DNA from: Plotosus lineatus
Taxonomy: Eukaryota; Chordata; Actinopteri; Siluriformes; Plotosidae
Direction of reading: 5' to 3'
NCBI GenBank assembly: GCA_024760905.1
Contig: CM045746.1
Location: forward strand, 14,747,966 to 14,811,965
Length of the DNA: 64,000 bases
Under the pieces are notes generated by a model. That model saw only the letters and a program-made list of their open reading frames with translations. It was not told the origin of the DNA and did no database searches. The position numbers were made by a program, and so were the translations under genes. Shown here piece after piece: positions 23,286 through 31,100 of the stretch. How positions within the stretch are numbered: the stretch's first letter is position 1; each line of letters begins with the position of its first letter.

Positions 23286-26200
23286 CTTTTTTCCTTTCTT
23301 TGTATTTTTTTAATTGCAGGCCTCCCAGTTGCTGGAAGGAGACAGGGGATGAGGGTGGATCAAAAACTGGGGAGAAGTACAGAATTGATGAAACACAAGG
23401 GAAAATAAAGACCGTGAAAAATGAAGAGAGAGTGGAAATAAAGACCACAATATCTGACTTCACTTCCGTTCAAACGCATCTACATGCCCGCATTATTGCC
23501 TGCGAAACAGAGAATGCACTGCTCTTATTATATTTCTTTAATAATGCACAAAATACAAATTTTTTTAAACAACATACATATCTATAGCATGCACACAAGG
23601 CACCGTAGGTCATGAATAATAACTTTTTATATGTATGAATGTAGGCTGAATGAGAAGGAGGAGATGGGTAAAAGAAGAGTACACGATCTGCATATCATTG
23701 CTAAACTGCAAGACCAGCTCAGTGAAAGAGACCAGGTCATCAAGAGACTGGTGGTTCGTACCAAATAGATATACTCAATCAAGGAGAATTATATTAAACT
23801 GTATGTGCACTAACTGACTACATAGAGAACCTGGATTTTCTTTTTTTTGTTGTTGTTGTTCACCAGGAGGATCTTCATCAGCTATCTCAACATCCTCCTC
23901 TTAGCAGTGATGGAACAGTGACATCCTACCATAGAAGACAATTAGGAAGCCTCACACCTACCTTGAAGGTTAGTTTTTTACACATCAGTCACAGCCTTGA
24001 AAGGTATTTGAACGCAGATCAATTCAATTAAATTTCAGTTCAGTTTTATTTGTATAGTTTTTTTGTTTTTTGTTTTTTTTTTAAACAACTGACATTATCA
24101 AATTTGTTTTACTATGTAAAGCTGCTTAGTGACAAAGACTTTTATCCATTTTTTCAACAAATCGTACATATCCCTAATTTGCAAACCCATGGTGACAGTG
24201 ACATGGAAAAACTCCCTTAGTCAAAACAAAGAAGAAACCTTGAGAGGAACCAGACTCGGGAGAGTAGAACCCATCCTCATTTGCAGAAAAAGAGATGAAA
24301 TACAAATCATGTAGCAGAAACCACTACAGTTTAACAGGAAGTCTAGTTTCATATTAGTAAAATAATTTATATTACCAACAGTGAAAAGTCTTGTTCAGAG
24401 CTTCTGAATGTATATTTAGAATATGAAACATTATCAGCAGGAGCAAGAGGCTTTGAAGGTGAACTTTAGCCAGTGGTAGCACATCAGGACAGAACACAGG
24501 ATTCTGAAAGCAGAAGGATCAGGATCACTGCTATCTCAGAGGTAGCATGTGTACCTCAGCAAAACACAGAGAGAGTGTCGGGGGATGTTGGGTCTGCTCA
24601 TAACAATGTAATTGTTAAAGAAGAGTTTATCAGTGATGAGTGCAAGCAGGGACTCCAGCATGACCGTAATAGCATAACGAAAAAAAACTAGAAGGAAGAC
24701 AAACATGAGGGCATCCTTTAACATGAGGCAGTCCACCACTCCACTCTGGTAACAGACCTGGGTGACCATGAGAGAGCGAGCAAATGGCAATATCCAAACA
24801 TCGGTTTTCCAGAACTCTCTATGCATGAGATCCCCAGATCTGTTCGTTTATCTTATAAAATGTTATTAACAAGATGCTTGATTGAACAAGCAAGTTTTCA
24901 GCCTAGTTTTAAAAAAGCGACGGAGTCTGGGCCCAGAACATTAACTGCTAAATTGCAAAGTTTTTTTAATATCTGAACAATACAAAAACAAAACAAAATA
25001 CTAACAATATAGCGTTCCATGGAAAATAGACATAAAATGGAGAATTAATAAAAAATAACATCCACGAGATGATAATTGCCTGCATCAACATCTGAAATAT
25101 GCAGCGGAGTTATTTACTGTAGCTATTTAGTATTCGGAAAAGAAGTTCGGCTAAGCCAATGGCTCTTAACCTGAACCCCACCAGTTTCATATGCTTATTC
25201 ACCAAACCCTTCATTATTGAAAAATAAAATATGACTTTTTTTTTCTTGAAAAAATTCAAGACATAGGTATATGTTTTTTACTGGGGCACCAAAATGAACT
25301 GTGCATTAACATCACTTTGCTCAAAGAACAAAACCAATACAATGCATGAACTCCCCCATCACAACGACTTACCTTTTTATGTGAGGTGCACGTATGTGGG
25401 CATGTGCACGCGCGTGCCTGTATGTGTGTGTATTTATGTTTTATTTACATCTTATGCATTATTTTTGAATGTTTAATTGTTATTATAAGAATTTATAGCG
25501 TTCAGTATGTATTTATTGATATTATATACACATGTACGTATTACCCAGTGCGGCTAACTGGGTTATCAAAGGCGGGCCATGTCTGTCACTGTCTATGGTG
25601 AGAGGTTCATGTAAAAGAACCATTGCTGACTTTCGTAAAGAGTAGCTGCAAAGTCGTCAGCGTGTTTCTGTCCCTTGTTAAAAAAAGGGTTGTGACAGGA
25701 AGGGCATCCGACGTAAAAACTTCTGCCAAATCAAACGTGCGAATCCGATGATTCGCTGTGGCGACTCCCGAGTAAAAGGGAAAAAGCCGAAAGGAAGACA
25801 GACATATATATACACGTGTACATATACGTCAGTCAGTGTGGGGTTGATCCTACTTAGGACACTGACTAGCATCATGTTCTGTTATATATGTGAATCCATG
25901 TTGTACATATTTGTCCGACCACTTTCTTTTTTTTGCTCAACGTAGTATGGATTAAAACATTAAGAAAGAAATTACATGACAGTCACAAGTCAACTACTGA
26001 GCACACCAAATTTCCTGCAGCACAGATTGGCCAAGCAATGTAGCATGATCACCTGCAGCCAGTGATGGCCAAGCGGGGCGGGGCGTGTAGTCATGAATAA
26101 GAGTTGGGTGTGTGTCTTGACCTCTGCCGAAACCCTGAGACTGACTCACCGAACCCCTAGGGTTCGATCGAACCCAGGTTAAGAACCACTGGGCTAAGCA

Positions 26201-28060
26201 AAGCAAATGTACTTTGATATGTTTCCAGAGAAAGATCCTTGAGGACATCCCACCAAGTGGAAGCAGTATACCAAGTCTTACTTCAGTGGAGGGGGCGTCC
26301 CCCAAGTCATCACAATTGTCAAGTTGGACAGTCCTTCCATCACAAACACAAACTCCACTTTCCCTTCATCCCGAAGCAAAGACTTCTCTTCAACACACAT
26401 TTTGCCATTCTCGTGATCTTCTGCACCAGTTACATCTGAACGACATCCAGGATGTCAGGTAATTATAGGCACTCTTGCAAAATCAGTACCCATCTAGGAA
26501 CAAAAATGTTTAATCTAATTACTAATTACTACTAATTTCCCCCATGAGTGTGACTGGCGTATTTTAGAAACTTATGATTTCCAGGGATTTTAATTTTAGT
26601 TGAGAATCGATGGTCTGGACCACCTTGATGATGAGTTCCTTACTGAAATAAGTAAAGTTTATAGCAGTTTGCAGACAAAAATACATTTCAGATTTCACAA
26701 CACATGCATAAATATTAAAGTATAAAAACTATATTTCCTGGGTGTTTTAATTTGTCCTGAATTCAGTAGTTCTTCTGCATCCTCCTGTGTTTTGTTTAAC
26801 TTGCGATTTGGCTGGTGCTATCTTAAGGTTCCTATTTTTTACCTCGGTTTATTATATCCCTTGCACGCAAAGATTGGGGGCTATAAAGGAATCACCCTGT
26901 TTATTTGGAAGGGCAGATAACTCAACATGTTCAATTATTTTATGCCAACAAGTTCACATGCACATGTCGTGCTAAACCAGGGGTGTCAAACTCGTGCCAC
27001 AAAGGGCCATGTGGCTGCAGGTTTTTGTTTCAACCAAGCAGCAGCACACCTGACTTGGCTCATTCAAACAACTGATAAGAGTCTTCAGACATTTGATTGG
27101 TCAGTCTGGCTCATTCAAACAACTGATAAGAGTCTTCAGGCAGTTCATTGGTCAACTGTGTGCTCTGTCCAGAGACTGACCAATCAAATGCCTGAATACT
27201 CTTATCAGTTGTTTGAATGAGCCAAGTCAGGTGTGCTGCTGTTTGGTTGAAACAAAAACCTGCAGCCACATGGCCCTTTGTGGCGAGTTTGACACCCCTG
27301 TGCTAAACTGTTGGATGGATATTGATAAAATTTTACAGAGTTGCGGTGTACCTGATCTCATGTTAAACAGGAGTCAGTGGGAGGAGCCTTATGGAATTTT
27401 TAGGCTTAGACCATGTTCATGCTTTTTTAGGACACTTACATAGTCGTAAGGAATATGACACAAGAGTCTTGGAAATGGCTGTCTGCAGGAGCTCATGTAC
27501 CTGCCACCATACTGGCGTAAATGTCTTCTCTTCCAAGCTCATATCTCGAAATTTACAGTACAGCCTATATGTCTGAAGATGTTACTGTGTGGGACTATAA
27601 CTCTCTTAGTAAGATTGAATCTTTGAGAAATGTAGAGCCTCTATAAGATCCCTTGTGACCACCGAATTCCGTGACGTAGGATCTCTCTCCCCCAACTCCC
27701 CCTGACTGATGTATACATACGTGTACAGTAGGCCCTCATAACTTACGGAGGTTTGGTTCCGGCCCCTCCCGCGAAGAAACAATAATCTGCGAGTTCTGTA
27801 CCCGGAAGTAAAACCCCATGTATCTTATTACATGCGCAAATGATCAACCGGAAGTAAAATACTATGTATCTATTACATGCGCTAAAATATGTTTCTTAAA
27901 CACATTCTATAGACAGTTTTACTCATTAATACAGTATTAATGTTGTAAAATATAGTAATGATTAAGAAAAACTTTTTTTTACTGTGATATTTATTAATAA
28001 AATATAAACATTCTGTCATACATACATCACAAACGTGTGTGTGTATGTATGTGTATATAG

Positions 28061-28120
<60 letters not shown>

Positions 28121-31100
28121 GAAAAAGAACACTAACTATAAACCATTCTATTAAACATACAGCGCTGGAGATTTCAAAAATGCCCACTAGGGGCGGTATT
28201 GCATTGCATTATATCAGGTGTCGAAAACCCGTGGTTCAACTGCAAAAAGAAAATGCCGCTTATTTACTCACATTGGAAGTACTTCTGGCTTCCATCGGTG
28301 GTTAAACCAGCTTTCACCTGAATGATGGGAGAATCTGTCTAAGGCAGAGTCCTGCAACGGTCAGGTACCCCTTTCAAAAATGCTCTTTTAGGGTTGAAAA
28401 TTACATAGATAAAAATGAACAGGGGTGTGGGCAGATATTTATTTGGTGTGGGCGGGGTGATTTTGTGTGTGTATTCTTGATCTGCTGTGTTGGTGGATTT
28501 CCAAATTCTTGTGCTCATGGCAAGGAGTGCTCTCACCATCAGCCAGCAGCAGAGCAGCGAGCGAGAGAGATTTTTCCGCCGCTGTGGTTTGTAATCCAGG
28601 AACAGAAGTCACAGCTGAAGTAAGAGATGGTGGATTAGATTTGTGATGCGCCGAAAGTAAGCGCTTGCAGCAAGTGACACACGGAGCTTGTGAGATAAAG
28701 CGCAGCTTATCCAGACTTCCAATCTTTCAAGTCAGCAAGTGCGCGTTGAATACTTGTTGAGTACACATCTGGCTGCAGCCTGTCCCTTGCTTCGTGGGAT
28801 AGATATACTTTTTCTTTATAAAAATACAAGGACTCGAACACATTCTTTCATTTTCTGAACCACTTAATCCTAATTAGGGTCGTGGGGAGGCTGGCATTTT
28901 TTTTTTTTTATCTAAATGTTTTTGTTGCAAGCAGAATTGTAATTTAATTGTCTCTGCAGTCGTTTAAATCAATGCAACACATTATTTTATGATTAACATG
29001 AAGGAAAAAGGGGAAAAACATTATATGCAGTGTTATTTGATTTTAAATGTCAAAACAGGATTTGTGGCTCCCAGTGTTTTCTTTAATGTGGAAAACGGGT
29101 TCAATTGGCTCTTTGAATGGCAAAGGTTGCCGACCCGTGAACTAGAAGTATCCAGAATACGAAGGCAGGTTCCATACAACATTCACCCTCTTAGCACTTT
29201 TATAGCAAAACGTTTTCCTTCCTGAATTATATCAAGCAGTTCTACTTTTTCATGCAGCGTCATTACCAGAAGCCTGAGAAGGTGTGCAGCTTTTGGATGG
29301 CATGACGGAGCTTAACTGTAATTAAAAACACACACACTAAAAAAGCACAGGCACAAAGTGTGCAAATGAGGAAAAGGGGGCGTTACATCATCTCAACCAA
29401 TCAGAAGGAGGGAGAACAGCCATTGGTTGAATTTGAATCACGAAACAGTTGCTCGGCAATCCGTGAATATGCAAAGCCGTGAGTGCAAAACCGCAAATAG
29501 TCAAGGGCCTACTGTATATGTGTATACATCATATCAATAAATACATATTCAATGCTGTAAATGCTTGTAATAATTAAACCTTCAAAAATAACGCATAAGA
29601 TGTAAATAAAATATAAATACACAAACATACAGTCTCACACACACGTAGATGCACACCTCACATAAAAATGTACGTAGTTTTGATGGGAGGTTTTGGGTTG
29701 TTTTGTGATTGTTTAGGGTTTTTTGGGGTTTTTTTTGCATAATTGACCTTGTTTTGGGGCATTTTCCTCAACTTTTCCCCCTATTCTTCCTTATTTTCTT
29801 ATTTGTTTTAAATTCGATTAATATTTATTTAAAAAAAAACGTGATGCACTGAAGCCGCATGAATTTAAGCGTGAAGTAGCGAGGGATCCCTGTATACAAA
29901 ACACCAGTGAAAAATCTTGGCATGGGGGCTTTAGTTGTGTTTTTTTTTTTTTTTTTACTATTTTCTTTTATAGCAGCTGTAAGTCAGTTGGGCTTTTTAT
30001 ACCCGAGCCTAGTGGCTCATCAGGCCAGTGCTTATCCCCAGTTTCCATAGCAGCGGAAGTGTGTTTTATATAAACTTTTTTCCCCTTGAACACTACTTTT
30101 TCTACAACTCAAGCCAGTAAGCAGAGGGATTCAACAGCACCTCGTTCAAATCACTAACTATGGTCTGTTTTTAGCATTCAGCTTATTTAGTGTGTTGAGT
30201 GCAGGATGTTTAGAAGCCTCTGTGATGAGTAATAATGTGATTCATCCTGTTTCTAATAATAGTTGCAGTATTAATCTTACAAGCCCCTGGCTTCTGCTGA
30301 TCTGCTATATGGACTTGAATACACTCAGAATCTGCAATGACTTTCGAGCACGAGAGATATAAACACTTTTACAAAAATTATTTAGAAGTAGAACTACCAT
30401 TAAGATGCAAGACGACCACTCATCGTAATGTTTAAACTGTAGTAAGTTCCGTGATTATACTTTAATCTGGTTCCTCTAAAGGCTTTTTCCTTCTGTTTTT
30501 TGGGGACCTTTTCAATTCAGTTTTATTTGTATTGTGCTTTTTATAACTGACATTGTTGCAAAGCATCTTTATATAGTAAAAATAAATGTAATTAATTTTA
30601 ACATTTCTCTGTAAACCCTACACAATCTGAGCAAATCTGTGGCAAGGAAAAACTCCCTCGGAAGACCCCTTGAGCCTTGCCACCATCAGCACAAGCCTTC
30701 TCATTGGGAATTTATAGGATTTATGTTTAAAACTTGTTTTTCTCTATGAAGCTGCTTTGCAACAATTTTGGCATTTACATGTTCTCGTCGTGCTTGTAGG
30801 AGTAGTAGATTTATCTTGCGCTTTATCCATACTGTAATATTATGCTCAAAGCGCTCTGGGGAGTGTTCAGAAGAAGGCTTGGCGAAAGAGATGAGTTTTA
30901 ACTGAGGTTTTGAACGTAGAATAACTTTCGGACTGCTACCAGGCAGAAGGCCTAGAGGAAGACCAAAGAGACGATTCATGGATGTGGTGAAGGAAGACAT
31001 GAAGGTCGTTGGTGTAAGATAAGAAGATGCAAAGGATAGGGTGAGATGGAGGCAGATGATTCGCTGTGGCGACCCCTGAAGGGAAAAGCCGAAAGGAAAA

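Larger units (their letters stand above)
25157..26191. mobile_element. hAT element with perfect 8-bp duplication and two nested insertions
   Basis: Ends CAATGGCTCTTAACCTGAAC and GGTTAAGAACCACTG. Flanks GGCTAAGC at 25149-25156 and 26192-26199 are identical. The right arm has the characteristic GGGTTCGATCGAACCC. A Tigger-like MITE and, within it, a SINE have inserted. Confidence 0.9.
27646..29892. mobile_element. Tigger-like MITE (GGGATCCCTC family) split by a different Tigger-like element
   Basis: The left part 27646-27725 and right part 29515-29892 (ending GAGGGATCCCTG) are one element. The left terminus is partly deleted. Confidence 0.75.

Noticed and set aside
23063..23587. 174-residue plus-strand frame
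   Set aside because: Its first two thirds are SINE and microsatellite. Only the part after 23320 was kept, as a weak exon candidate.
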